A DNA stretch of 64,000 nucleotides from NCBI RefSeq assembly GCF_026151205.1, contig NC_087077.1, positions 11,690,983 through 11,754,982 of the forward strand, given 5' to 3'. Made by a program: the position numbers and the translations under genes. The DNA comes from Bolinopsis microptera (lineage: Eukaryota; Ctenophora; Tentaculata; Lobata; Bolinopsidae). Position 1 is the stretch's first letter. Every line of letters starts with the position of its first letter. This document shows, one piece after another, positions 49,301 through 61,440 of this stretch. A model generated the notes under the pieces. It ran no database searches, was not told the DNA's origin, and saw nothing but the letters and a program-made list of their open reading frames with translations.

Positions 49301-52300
49301 TCAAACTGCTACTCATCCTCAGCAGATCCCTGCAGAGTGCAGATGTATACACTATCATAGGACATAGAGGCTAGGTTACTGGGTAACGTGTATCAAATTC
49401 GGGGGATTTTGAAAGAATCATCAGGTCTGACTTCGGCTAAATTTAAAAAAGGTTATAACTTCTTGCATGGTGGTGCAAGAAGTCCGACCATAAGTAGTCC
49501 ATAGAAGCTATATGTCCAAAAAAATGATATGGCATCCTGTGTTTATTACAGGAAACGATCGACATTTTGTTTCGGTTCGATTCAATTCTGATCGAGTTTC
49601 AGGCATTCTTGACCGGTTCGATTCGGAAAACTTTTGTCAAACCATTGCCATTGGTAAAATTATTCCATCTAAACAGTCCGCGTTTACTGTTTTACCTATT
49701 ATACTATTATAATAGTCGTTGGTAAGATATTTGATTAAGTTCAGAAGACATCAAATTTGAAGCAAACATGAAACAATGCTCAGTTTGGTCATTCCCTAAT
49801 CCCTAGTTGATTATATGATTATGAGAGCTTGGGAAATTCAACCGACCTTTCACTTTATATATATTGCTTGATCGTTAATTTTTAACTTAATGCATGGCTC
49901 CGGAGTTCTGCCAATATTTGGAATTGTACCTTGCTCATTAGTTCTCCTTGTAACTCACATCAAAGGCTTACTGAGAATGAAGCTTTCATGGCGCTCATGT
50001 CGATATAATTATCATCATCATTATGAGAGTTTCATATTATACGGGCGAATGGACAGATATTGAGCTTTTCTGAGAATAACAGCCAGTTTGAGGGGCGAAA
50101 TAGTCCCCTCCAGGAATTATTATCTAGTCTTAACAGAAGTTTCCCAGCCATTTGTTGAAGTGATGAATGGTTTGATGATAAACGGCGGAATATTTGAAGA
50201 GCTTAAATTCTAAGAAGATCCATCGGTTTATCATAGTTTAATTAAGATTGTAATTTCTCTGAAAACTCATCAAATTCGTAGGCAAATTAGTCCAGGACCC
50301 GTTATAAACGCACCATAATTCAAAACTAACGAGGCTCCCAGTTCGTATAACCTCCCCTTCCACGAAATGAGCTTAGACAGTTCTATGAAGCCTGACCAAT
50401 GTTATTTATTCGAGCTGTCTAGAAGTGAGAGTGACCAGGACCCTGGACCCCTGACACTAACCAGCACCGTCGTCTGAATAGGACAGAAACCATCATCACC
50501 ACCTCATTGGAATCAGGATGTAGTATGATTATTAATATACATATATATTATATAATATATATATATCATGTATAAAATAATAGTGGGAATTTTCAACGCT
50601 GAAAAATCTTGTTACCAGGTGCGATGAAAATAATTCGTAACTAAACTCGGGTAAACGGACGCATGATAATGATTGATGTAAAGTAGATTATACCTATAGT
50701 AGACTGTAGAGTATTGCATAGTCGAATTCAGATCGAATGTTTTTAAACGGTCCTTCGACCTTCTTCATAGTTTTTTTTTGGCTTCTATAATGCATGTCTC
50801 GCACAGTAATTTAATATTCGATTATACCATTCCGACCATATACCGTTATGTGTTCACAAATTAAAAATATCTTAAAGTTAATCAAGTGCAATCAGTTTCT
50901 CCGAATCAAGAATATTGCGATTTAAATAAATAACAAGTTGGCGGAGTCTTTAAACTCAAAATTTACGAGATTTACTTTGTGCATGATTATGTAACAGCAA
51001 TCTTTAATTTTCAGAGTGATTTGTACAACTTCAAGGTGGAACACACCAGACAGGACAGTCACCAGACCACCACACTGATGAGACACAACATGTACTGGTG
51101 GGACTATCTTCAGGATACCGGTGACAGGTTAGCACATACTGCTCAATATCAATTTCATGAGAATTGGAACTGTATTGTTTGTTATTTATTTTTTTGCATT
51201 CATGATTTCATATCGCTCATGGCCTGATCTCATATCTTAAATCTAAACGTGTCATGGTAAAATATTTGCTCTATCCAGAGCCCTCTCGCTAGCAGTAGCG
51301 CGAAACAAGCGCGTCACGCAGTACGCGTAGACTCATGGCTAGGTGAAGTAATATATTGGATTGATTAAACGATTTAGTGAAGGTTGTTGAGTTTTAAAAC
51401 TGAGTAAAATGCAGCGATCTGCACGGTCTGCACGGTCAAGCATCCAAGGGTAATTATATTTGCCACCTATCATCGGAGGCTTGCACGTGATTGTTCATGT
51501 GTGTATGTGTTTGTTTGTTTAACTATTGGAGTATTCTGCGAAATATTCTACTCCGTAGATGATATGGCCAGCGTTTCTTTTAATCAGGCGAAATTCAAAG
51601 AAATGCTATCTTTATTCTTGGTTAAACTAGGGCAATTTATTGAAGCATCAGTTAAGCAAACATGATAGTTTTTATTTCATTGGTTGCTTTATTAAAGCAA
51701 ACAAGCAAATATAATTGCACCATTTACTTTTTATTTTTAAATAAACAACCAGTTTCCTGGAGAACAAGATGTGTTTTCTTTGCTTATTAGCTTTCTCCAA
51801 TAGTTACAGGAAAGATTATACTCGGGCGTTTTTTTATCTATCCCTTGTTTATAACTTGTATCTAATAATCGATCCTTCTAGACCGTTCCGGAACCACAAC
51901 CACGAGGAGAGTTGGAGAGCAGTACAGCTTGTCAGACTCCTTACCAAGAAGTGCTCACGTGACAAGAATAACATTGTTATACTGACTGGGTACAAGATCC
52001 AGGTGGGTGTTTTACTCACTGTAAATATTGGGTGGCCCACAAGTAACTGCCCACACGCGACCCTTGGACAAATATTGAAATTCGTTTACAAGACGTACTG
52101 TACAAATATTTCAGGGATTACAGATCTTAGATTCGATGAAAGTTCCGTAAAATTTCGTTGATTACAGTGGGTGTGGCACACCTGTTCCTCACTATTTTCG
52201 TCATATAATGAGAGCACTTCGAGCTATAATTAAATTCGTTTCATATCAGGATTCAGGAATCAGTGTATCTATAGCAAGGCACGTAAAATTGTTCCGATCT

Positions 52301-54611
52301 CGGACGGGAAACAAATTGTATCTAATGGATAAATTAATTTAGGGGCCTATACAGTTCTTCCAGAACGATTAGACAGCTTTTAAATTTTCAGTTGTAGCTA
52401 AACTGTTCTGACGGCTTCTACCGAACACATTTTATGGAATTTGCATTCTAAAAATTGTGAAAATCAGTCTTATATATTAGCTTTGTAGGAATGATTCTGA
52501 TGCTAAATTTCTATTTATTCCGTTTATTGCGACAAGGAAAAGTGCTCTTCATATTATCAAAAAAAGAGATAGTCGACGTTTCAATGTCACAACATCGTAT
52601 TCATGATTTCAAATTATTTGTTATATATAGTAGTATGCGACTAATAAACGATGTTCCGATCCGGATATTACACTTTCCATGAATGCTCCAGAAAGAAATT
52701 AACGATACGAGCCCTGCAATGGCAATACGAGGATTTTATATTTTCCAGACATGAATCATCGAATTCGCCACTTTAGAATACCAATCAATTTACATGTGTG
52801 GTTAAATCGCACTTTTATAATTTGCAGCCAAGACTTGATGCAATCTCAAGGATTTTTGTTGTTGAAATGACCCCAGATTTGTAGTTTGTCGTTAAAGATG
52901 TCTGCTGTAATACTAATATGACAATATCTGCTAAATGGTGGCTGCAATAATACGAGGATAACAACATCTAAAATATGAATGGAATTTCCATTACTTCAAT
53001 AATCCAAGCTATGAATATAAATAATAATATAGTTATATCTAAATCCTATTCAGTTTATTATGAAGCATTGGAATTAAAATAGCTAAAATTGGGAGAGTTT
53101 TATGGCTAGTGCACGTGAAAAGGATTCCAAACATATGTCTTACAAAATGTTGAACTTGAGAGAACTTTGCCTATTTTACCTAAGAACTGCAGTACGGTAT
53201 AACTATAACAATTTGATTTTTAGAAGTTATAAAACAAATTTCTCGGAAATTTTAGCCAATTCTAGGCCATCATGGCTAAATTTTCATGAGGCCTTGAGTT
53301 TTAAATTTGATATCAATTGCCGAATGGCTGGCTACAGCCAAATTAATTGGCAATTCAGAACGTTTCCCAGCACACTATATATTTTTTATAATGATACTGG
53401 GTTAGTATAAATATCATGTGGTCGCTGACGAGATGTGGCCGGGAAGGCGAGATTATTTTGGGATAAAATATAAAGAAATTCGGTTCTTTTGCGATAGTGT
53501 CAACGCGATAGCTAGCTCCATCAAGCGCTAATTAGCACTGGATAGCACTGGATAGCGCTGGATGTCGCGATCCAGCTTTATTTAACGCTAACTAGCGCCA
53601 TTTGACACTAGCTAGCGCAAACTATAAATTTGCGATAACTAGCGCAAGCTAGCGATGGATCGTGCTAGCTATCGCGTTTACACTATTGGAAAAGAACCCA
53701 AAATTCTTTTATAATTTCTAAAAGAATGTATACTTCAACCCTGCTTGGAATTACTATTAGTGCCCCAAAACAAAGTCCCACTACATATAACATACCATTT
53801 TTCTCATCTGCAGGTAAAATTGATAGAGGAACGCCTGAGGGAGGTGGGTGCAAGCAGCAACATAGGTCACGTGCTGGTGTCAACCATCGACGGTTTTCAA
53901 GGACTGGAAAAGGAAACGGTTATCTTGTCACTAGGTAGGTCATGTCATATTCTTCTTTCTTCTTCGCTCCGGGTTCAACTTTGGTTATAAAGCTCTATGG
54001 ATGATGACTTAATACGATTTAAACCGATTCAATTTTATTCTCCAAATAGGAATACGGTTCACCCACTTATACCTTAAGACTTTAACTTTAAGAGACTTCG
54101 AGATAACTGTCAATCTTCGCACCCTTATCACGTTGATTTTATCTCAGTGCGTTGCGGTGAAGCTGATGTTGGCTTCATGGCAGACCGAGGGAGACGTGCT
54201 GTTGCCTTGTCGAGAGCTAAAGATCAGCTCTATATTATAGGTGAGAACAGCTGCAGACCACACCTACTATACTATGGAACTACTTAAATTGTAAACAATT
54301 AGACATATATCAAAGCCCAGATTGAATAGAGACTAGAGTGGACTGTCTTTTGGCGTTATACTCGGATAGTTTTTTAATGAAAAACTAGAAATTCAAAAAA
54401 GTTTACATCTACAGGAAGTGCGGAAACGTTTCAAAATGTAACAGCCTGGAGACCGGTGATACAGAAGATGAGATCGTCAGGTTTGTTGAGCAGCTCTCTC
54501 CAACTGCAGTGTCAACAACATGTTGACAGGGTCCGAGGAGTCAGGTCCAGTAGAGATCTGAAACAAATTGCTGATTCCAGAACTAGAGTTTGTGAACAAT
54601 GTGGCATTTGA
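43345..54611 (+). CDS. SF1B RNA helicase, UPF1/ZNFX1-like (12 exons)
   Basis: Predicted 873 aa. Exons: 43345-43594, 45362-45475, 46050-46356, 46515-47425, 48098-48243, 48366-48465, 48703-48851, 51015-51127, 51882-52002, 53814-53934, 54148-54240, 54415-54611. Every junction phase fits and the total is divisible by three. Motifs in order: Walker A GPPGCGKT (207-214), motif Ia FAARRNITVDD then ILRLGNP, Walker B VIVDEAS (582-588), GDHKQL (610-615), QYRM (648-651), VSTIDGFQGLEK (759-770), GFMADRGRRAVALSRAKDQ (786-804). The UPF1-like family unwinds RNA or DNA with ATP. The tail (LWR-like AWRPVIQKM, LQLQCQQH, RTRVCEQCGI) fits the stretch that leads into the ZNFX1 zinc-finger array, but the protein stops there. 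A 270-residue charged insert follows motif Ia. The donor of exon 3 (GTCATA) is weak. Confidence 0.82.
43595..44470. other. Helicase intron 1, first part
   Basis: No exon or named repeat recognised. A direct read-through of exon 1 stays open to 43692, but the donor at 43595 gives the frame that fits exon 2. Confidence 0.4.
44473..45145. mobile_element. Inverted repeat pair with GCGCGCCGAGTTGGACTCGT ends
   Basis: Segments at about 44473-44650 and 44910-45145 share ACGCGCGCCGAGTTGGACTCG (inverted between them) and the block TTTCGCCATATTTTCGGACC, plus TACCTTACAAGACATATTTA near the inner or outer edge. The word GTAGGTTGTAAACCTAC beside the GC-rich part is itself a hairpin. A third piece with the same GC-rich end lies at 60165-60265. 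It is probably one TIR or fold-back family; target duplications were not resolved. Confidence 0.55.
45182..45338. mobile_element. 157-bp MITE (AGGGGTCGTTCACATATCACG)
   Basis: Terminal inverted repeats AGGGGTCGTTCACATATCAC and GTGATTACGTAATATGTGAA with a final GGGTCCCT. A relative is at 31616-31760. It ends only 23 bp before helicase exon 2, so the pyrimidine stretch and acceptor of that exon lie immediately beside it. Confidence 0.75.
47535..47792. mobile_element. Tc1/mariner-like MITE (258 bp)
   Basis: Ends CAGGGTGGCCCAGAAGTAAC and GTTATTTCTGGGCCACCCTG are inverted repeats of about 27 bp, flanked by TA on both sides. TA duplication and CAGGG-type ends fit Tc1/mariner-derived MITEs. It has no coding capacity and lies in helicase intron 4. 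A partial copy is at 52030-52205. Confidence 0.8.
48856..49110. mobile_element. Duplicated small TIR element (CCTTACTCGGGAATATTAT)
   Basis: First unit 48860-48988 has inverted ends ACCTTACTCGGGAATATTAT and ATAATGTTCCCGAGTAAGGT. A second, incomplete unit (about 49015-49107) repeats GGTGGGTTTTGGAA, TTTTTCCCGGTCATTAATTT and the right end but lacks the left end. It lies at the start of helicase intron 7, directly after the donor. Confidence 0.7.
49111..51014. other. Helicase intron 7, remainder
   Basis: No exon recognised between GDHKQL/QYRM exon 7 and exon 8. An AT repeat lies near 50530-50570. The protein reads naturally across this intron, so no missing exon is needed. Confidence 0.5.
52030..52205. 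mobile_element. Partial copy of the mariner-like MITE
   Basis: Starts GGGTGGCCCACAAGTAACTG and shares CACACGCGACCCTT and GTGGGTGTGGCACACC with 47535-47792, partly rearranged. It begins 27 bp after the exon 9 donor. Confidence 0.65.
52206..53509. other. Helicase intron 9, nothing recognised
   Basis: Short open frames 52491-52682 and 53102-53410 lack domains and matching splice phases. Confidence 0.45.
53510..53680. repeat. GCTAGC/AGCGCT-rich patch
   Basis: Dense, degenerate words such as CACTGGATAGC, GCTAACTAGCGC and TAGCGCAAGCTAGCG, related to the array at 14860-15850. It lies about 130 bp before helicase exon 10. Confidence 0.65.
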
Positions 54612-54852
54612 TCATGAGAAATCGGTGGCGGACATATCAAATATTTTGAGACATTATAATTGGTGAAGACTGTAAGGCTTTTACACGATTATTGAATCTA
54701 CCTTCCTACTTTATGCTATTTTTAGCTGATTTTTAATTTTAATAAGATATTTATTCGAGAAGGATATTGTGTTGGATTAAGGATCTTTTACTGCATAAAT
54801 GAACTAATACAGTCAAACATCCTTATACCATACCTCTCTATACCTGGTACCT

Positions 54853-55176
54853 AGTCAAACATCCTTATACCATACCTCTCTATACCTGGTACCTCTCTAT
54901 ACCTGGTACCTCTCTATACCTGGTACCTCTCTATACCTGGTACCTCTCTATACCTGGTACCTCTCTATACCTGGTACCTCTCTATACCTGGTACCTCTCT
55001 ATACCTGGTACCTCTCTATACCTGGTACCTCTCTATACCTGGTACCTCTCTATACCTGGTACCTCTCTATACCTGGTACCTCTCTATACCTGGTACCTCT
55101 CTATACCTGGTACCTCTCTATACCTGGTACCTCTCTATACCTGGTACCTCTCTATACCTGGTACCTCTCTATACCG
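54853..55176. repeat. 17-bp minisatellite (CTCTCTATACCTGGTAC)n
   Basis: About 17 nearly perfect tandem copies, preceded by two longer variants with AGTCAAACATCCTTATACCA. It begins 240 bp after the helicase stop codon. The near-identity of the units implies recent expansion or homogenisation. Confidence 0.95.
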
Positions 55177-55389
55177 GACCTTTTCTTTCCCATCAACTTC
55201 AAAGCTTTAAGTTACTTTATAGCTCGTTTTATAAAAGAAATGTGGTTTATCATAGCTCATATCGCATTTGATGTTGATTCTAGTACATATCCAATCACAA
55301 TACGTGCATATAAGGCCCCAATGGGTATAGGAGATGTTTGACAGGTAATTATTTGAGAGGCTAAATCAAATGATGGGGATTGGAACAAT

Positions 55390-56220
55390 GTGACCTCTCA
55401 GTTCTATTTTGATAATGTTCCGTTTATCAAAGCTTTCTTTGGCAATCTAACTTTCAGTATCTCAATCCTGTCTTGGGCCATCCACAACGAAATCACCTAT
55501 TGGTCATTGAAGAAAAATTCAGTCATACCAGTGAAATATGGGTCACGGATAGCTGAAATTGATGATTTTCTGTTTATCAAAGCTCTCTTTGGGAATAGAA
55601 CTTTGAGTACCTCAATCGTGTCTTATGTCATCCTCCGTGACCTTGTAAGATGGTCATTCAAGACAAATTCAGTCAAAACAGTGAAATTTTGGTCGCGGAA
55701 AGCTGAAATTCGAATATTATGTCCTACCGGTAGGACATATTCAAAGTTTTCATTGCATCAAAGTTTTCTCCAGATATATACACAGCTCCAGCGACTTGTG
55801 TCACTCTCACAGACCTCACAGTCACTGTCCTACCAGTAGGACATATTCAAAATTTTCATTGCATCAAAGTTTTCTCACTACTAGTACTATACTGCTTCCA
55901 GTACCTCGAAGGCGACTTGTGTCACTCTCACCGACCTCACCAAATTTCAGTAAAAACCGCCAAATTTCGGTCAAGGGGACGGCAGAAATGCTCCTCTTCA
56001 AAAATCTTCCAAATCTCTTTTTATATTCTGATGATATAGAACTTTGAATACCTCAATCGTGTAGCTTGTGCCATCTAGCTCGCTCCTCAGTGACCTTGTA
56101 AGATGGTCATTCAAAAAAATCAGTCAAAACATAGGACATATTCAAAATTTCCATTGCATCAAATTGTCTTGTGCCATCCTCAGTGACTTTGTAAGATGGT
56201 CATTCAAAAACAAGAATTTT
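55390..56220. repeat. Dispersed repeat of about 165 bp in 3-4 partial copies
   Basis: Repeated blocks include TTTATCAAAGCTNTCTTTGG, ACTTTGAGTACCTCAATCGTG, CCTTGTAAGATGGTCATTCA and GGACATATTCAAAGTTTTCA. A further piece is at 60834-60905. The 149-codon open frame here just reads two copies of the repeat and has no domain. Confidence 0.7.
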
Positions 56221-56330
56221 GCCGCGGTCGTGGTTACATCATTTATCATGCACCATGCACGCACGATAAAATTTCCCTACAATGTTATTGTTTTATTTAT
56301 ATTGCATCCCAAATCGTTTTTATTATATTA

Positions 56331-56336
56331 CGGGTA

Positions 56337-56376
<40 letters not shown>

Positions 56377-59300
56377 TTTACAGGGTTCTAAAGTGTCTAG
56401 GAATAATATTTAAACCTTTTTCTAGCCTGCCAGAAAGATTGGAAATTTGAAAATAAAATCAGGTACAATTTTTTTGACGTTGAAATGGAGTTCGTTTTAA
56501 AACACCACCCCTAAAATTAGGGGGTGCACGATAAATATAAACTTGCTCGGATTTTCAAAATTTTTGTACCATTGTTTTCTAGAGACCGTGAGAATTTTCA
56601 CAGTACCAAATTTGTCATACTATTAACATTTTCGCCTAAGTGCCATATTTGATGGTGCGCGGCTTTAGCAAGCAAAATTAGGTGTAAAAGTCGCGTAATT
56701 TGGCGAAATTCGTTGATTTTCATCGTTTTATTCTGTCATATCTTCGGTTCCTGAACATGAATCATGCTGAAAATTTGTCAGAACCTTCCAATCATACTTA
56801 ACTACCAATAGTACAGACAAATCCGTCTGAAAAAATCGATCTGCTGACACACGAAGCTTTCAGAGGATTTTTGACGTTTTTGAGTCCCATTAGGTGCCCT
56901 TTATGGCTGACCAACTTTTCCAAACTTTTCCACTTGTCTTAAGCCCACTTTTTGCCACTTTACCACTTTTTACCACCTTTCTTGTTTGTCGAATATCTTT
57001 AGTTGTGAACATCGTAAAAGGTTGCGGATCAATCGAGTGTGTTCATATTATCAGGAAGAAAAACTTTTGTTCAAACAATTTTTACGTCAGATAATAAGTT
57101 AATTGGATAATTATCAATTAACTAATTAGCAAAATTCTAAAAATTTTTTATTGGCTCAAAATGATCGGAATAGCTTGAAACACGGAGAAAAGTATTTTTT
57201 AGAAAAACTTTGAAAATTTTTCACTTACATTTTTTTTTTCGAGACTTAGAAAAAATTTCGAAAATTCAAAATATTTTTTCCGCCAAAAGTGATCAAACCG
57301 CATGAAACACGGAGAAAAATGCCTTTCAAAAAAACTTAATACTTAAATCGCCAATATTCGTAGTTGGAGTTCAGTCAATCTCGGCAGATTTTAGTAAACA
57401 GGAATTACTAAGTGAAGAGGTCTGAAACTGAAAAACGTTAACCATACGATCGCGCGGCGATATAAGAGTTTCATAAACTAATTTTCACAGAAACTGCACC
57501 AATGGCACAGTCAAGATCGAAACGATAGCCTGCTGTACTGTCATTTTATTGATTTCAATGATGAATCAGTGGGGTTAAGATAATCACATTTGTAATAAAT
57601 AAACATCTCTGTACCGTCAATTGTGCTAGTCTAAACCAGCCTACCTGTATTACCAGACCTCTTCTTTTCCTCGACAATCAAACCAAGTTGTTCATATCGC
57701 ATTTGGTGGGTGATGTAAGTAGTAATACATATCGAGCTGTATTCAATCACAATACGACACAATGCAATACGTGTATATTATATTATGGCCCTTAATGAGG
57801 TATATGAAACGTTCTATACCGTACACTTCTCGTTACTCCAGTGAGAGGCCCAGTATGGAGAGGTTTAACAGTTAACTGTTAAACCTCTCCATAAATTTAG
57901 CACGAAAACGTCTACTTGGCCTCATGGCTCTTTGACAGCTCAAAGAAGGCGAGAAAAGACCAGAAAGCTTAAATTTTCAACTCCACATTAATCCTGAGCT
58001 GATCATCATGGCCCCGAATATCCTACGGGAAGAACCTGTATTTTTACCTCACGACGTCCGGATTTCAAATCAACACCCTCAATAACATTAACAATCCTTC
58101 CTGATCAGGATCTGTCTCTATTAGCAATTTCCAAAATATCCTGACTCTCGTGGAACATTTCACTGAATTAATTATTACTGGTTTTTTATTACCCCTTGCC
58201 CGTCATTCGTATCTACATCTTACCCTTGCCAGTATGTAACCCTTGCTGATTTTACGTTTAGCCGACCCTGACATATGGGGGTGATTTGAGGTATCCCGCA
58301 AATGAAGCGGTATGCAGAACAATACAAAACAAGTCACAGTTGATGTTGGAAGGTGTATTTACACTTGCTTCCTGGACCTGGCTGTTCCTTAGTTTCCCTG
58401 ATCTGTTCTTGCCTTCTTCGAACTGTAAATGAGCCATGAGGCCAAGTATACGTTTTCGTGATAAACTTTAAAACGTCTCTATACCGGGTTTCTCACGGTA
58501 TAAAGCGTTACATAAACCTCATTAGTCATTAAGAGCCATATAATATACACGTATTGTGTCGTAGTCTGATTGAATACAGCTCGATATGTATTAGTTTCAA
58601 TACTTTCAACACTATACTATATAACAAATAATTTTAATGACTGGATGGATTACTGAGGGCACTGTGTTAAGGTGATTTAAGTGGGTCCCAATTCCCACCG
58701 ACCATTCTTTTTTGTGTTATGAATACTTGCTTCATCATCTCCTTTTAATAAAAATCACGGTGTCTTTAAGTCTTTATTGACTAAGCGCATTACTACTTAC
58801 ATCACCCACCAAATGCGATATGAACAACTTGGTTTGATTGTCGAGGAAAAGAAGAGGTCTGGTAATACAGGTAGGCTGGTTTAGATTAGCACAATTGACG
58901 GTACAGAGATGTTTATTTATTACAAATGTGATTATCTTAACCCCACTGATTCATCATTGAAATCAATAAAATGACAGTACAGCAGGCTATCGTTTCGATC
59001 TTGACTGTGCCATTGGTGCAGTTTCTGTGAAAATTAGTTTATGAAACTCTTATATCGCCGCGCGATCGTATGGTTAACGTTTTTCAGTTTCAGACCTCTT
59101 CACTTAGTAATTCCTGTTTACTAAAATCTGCCGAGATTTACTGAACTCCAACTACAAATATTGGCGATTTAAGTATTAAGTTTTTTTGAAAGGCATTTTT
59201 CTCCGTGTTTCATGCGGTTTGATCACTTTTGGCGGAAAAAATATTTTGAATTTTCGAAATTTTTTCTAAGTCTCGAAAAAAAAATGTAAGTGAAAAATTT

Positions 59301-60300
59301 TCAAAGTTTTTCTAAAAAATACTTTTCTCCGTGTTTCAAGCTATTCCGATCATTTTGAGCCAATAAAAAATTTTTAGAATTTTGCTAATTAGTTAATTGA
59401 TAATTATCCAATTAACTTATTATCTGACGTAAAAATTGTTTGAACAAAAGTTTTTCTTCCTGATAATATGAACACACTCGATTGATCCGCAACCTTTTAC
59501 GATGTTCACAACTAAAGATATTCGACAAACAAGAAAGGTGGTAAAAAGTGGTAAAGTGGCAAAAAGTGGCCTTAAGACAAGTGGAAAAGTTTGGAAAAGT
59601 TGGTCAGCCATAAAGGGCACCTAATGCATGGGACTCAAAAACGTCAAAAATCCTCTGAAAGCTTCGTGTGTCAGCAGATCGATTTTTTCAGACGGATTTG
59701 TCTGTACTACAAACCGAATTTAGTTGGGAGAGATTGGCCTTGATTAAGAAGTCTAAAAACGACAAAATAGGAATAAATTCGTTGATAACTCAAATTATGA
59801 CCATCGAAATTGCTCAAAATAATTTAGGTTCAGTAGAACACAAGTGTTTACGTAAGCTGACCAAATTTCAAAAAAATTGTTATATGGAAAGTATTTTAAG
59901 TTTTTGATTGTTTCCGAAATAATGTGCTGGCCGAAATTGGAAATACGAGCTAAAAAACCATTCAATGGTCAGCGCGCGCGTCTTACGGTCGATCGATGGC
60001 GCACAGCCTACTAAAATGTCATTTCTATATGTGTGATAATTCAAAATGTACAGGAGGCCTGATTTATCTTTTGTCACTAGTACTATTTGTTTTGCATTTT
60101 GTCTTATTAAAACATTAAGCTACTTGAAAACATTCACTCACTAAAGGAAGTACCTCAAAACCTTGTAGGTTTACAACAGCTACCAGGACGCGCGCCGAGT
60201 TGGACTCGTCAACGGTCAATATATAGAACAGATATTTTACAGATATTTTACGAGTATCACCCGTTAACCTAAAATGTCACGTGCACCACCCCTAAAACGT
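56331..60300. mobile_element. Second copy of the CCCCTAAAATGTCA element, split by nested insertions
   Basis: 56331-56525 is the complement of the right end of 12820-14452, with the terminal GGGTAAACC expanded into a C-tract of about 30. The match resumes at about 60035-60162 (complement of 14110-14220) and at 60266-60300 (CCTAAAATGTCACGTGCACC). Between them lie the giant inverted repeat with its flanks and a GCGCGCCGAGTTGG piece (60165-60265). The order of the fragments shows that the other elements inserted into this copy. Confidence 0.7.
56809..59709. mobile_element. Giant 2.9-kb inverted repeat
   Basis: The outer arms, from TAGTACAGACAAATCCGTCT inward (56809 to about 57800) and its complement (about 58540 to 59709), are nearly identical for about 1 kb. 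Weaker inverted similarity continues to about 57990 and 58370. A 66-codon frame occurs in both arms (56894-57094 plus, 59420-59620 minus) with one difference, which shows how little the arms have diverged. The right arm has a 210-bp insertion (about 58585-58793) between the halves of ATGTATTACTACTTAC. A perfect 34-bp palindrome is at 57857-57890. No transposase was found. Confidence 0.85.
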
Positions 60301-61440
60301 TTACCTGGGGACCTCAGGCTTTCATTTTCATTAACATATAGAGATTCTGCGGAATGACAAGATGAGCGCGGCCCAGTAATGCCTGTCATATAATGAATTA
60401 ACAATACACATAACTGGCGTCGCGCGCGCAAAAACAAAAAAGACTCCTTTTATACCCATAATTATAGCATATAGGAGAGTTGTAGCGCGATGCACTACTG
60501 GGTCGCGCGCGCATCAAATAATGCTTCTCGCAACCACAGTGTCAGTAGATCGGCGAAATGCACCACTGTGCCTCACCGAGCTGCGAAGGATTGACATCGT
60601 GAATCAAATAGGAGAGTAGTCTATATTGCGAAGGAGCAGACTTTAGTTTGATTCATGATGTCAATCATTCGCCGATCTACAAAAGTTGCGAGTAGATGCG
60701 CGGTGCGGCCCAGTATCGCGCTACAAACTTTTGTTATCACCACAGGATCGACCGTTGGGCCACTTTATATATCCAAACCCGATTACTTATTTCCTACTAT
60801 ATGATCTTTTTGCTTTTGGCAAGAGTAGGGGAAAAAATTAGTCAAAACAGTGAAATTTTGGTGCTCGCGGAAAGCTTAACTTCGAATATGTCCTACTTGT
60901 AGGACTTACAGTTACTGGGCGGCGCTCAGCCTGTCATTCTGGATGATGATTAATTCATTTAACCACTCTACACTCGACTATCACGTGACTTTTTCAACCC
61001 GTTTTCTAGCTGTTCATACTGGGCCGCGTTCACATAGCCATGTGCCTACGCGTACTCCGGCGGTCGCGCGCTACTGCAAGCGAGAGGGCTCTGGTTAGAG
61101 CAATGGGCCGCGCTCAGCCTGTCATTCCGCCTAATCTCTATTTTATGTTTATGAACATGATAGCCTGAGGTCCCCAGGTAATAGCTGGTCCTGAACTTCA
61201 CCTAACCATGTGCTTTCCTGTTACTTCGGGCGCTTGTTTCACAAGCCGTGAGGCGGGCGCGCGCTACTGCAAGCGCTCTGGATAGAGCAAGTCCTGAACG
61301 ACTATTCGAAAGCCTAACCCTCTAATTTGATCCTAACCTTACCTGGGGACCTCAGGCTATCATGTTCATAAACATAGAGATTAGGCGGAATGACAGGCTG
61401 AGCGCCGCCCATTAAGGCCAGGGCCCAGGTTAGGGTAGGA
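60301..61440. repeat. Inverted and direct repeats with GC-rich GGAATGACAGGCTGAGCGC unit
   Basis: The unit ACCTGGGGACCTCAGGCT ... GGAATGACAGGCTGAGCGC appears near 60301-60385 and 61340-61410, and inverted near 60910-60945 and 61100-61185. CpG-rich words (GCGCGCGC, CTACTGCAAGCG) are frequent. An inverted relative (GAGCCCTCTCGCTAGCAGTAG) is at 51280-51330, in a helicase intron. No genes were seen. Confidence 0.65.

Noticed and set aside
55390-55839. 149-codon open frame
   Set aside because: Reads two copies of a dispersed non-coding repeat; no domain, and other copies carry stops.
56894-57094. 66-codon frame mirrored at 59420-59620
   Set aside because: Duplicated only because it lies in the arms of the giant inverted repeat; no domain recognised.
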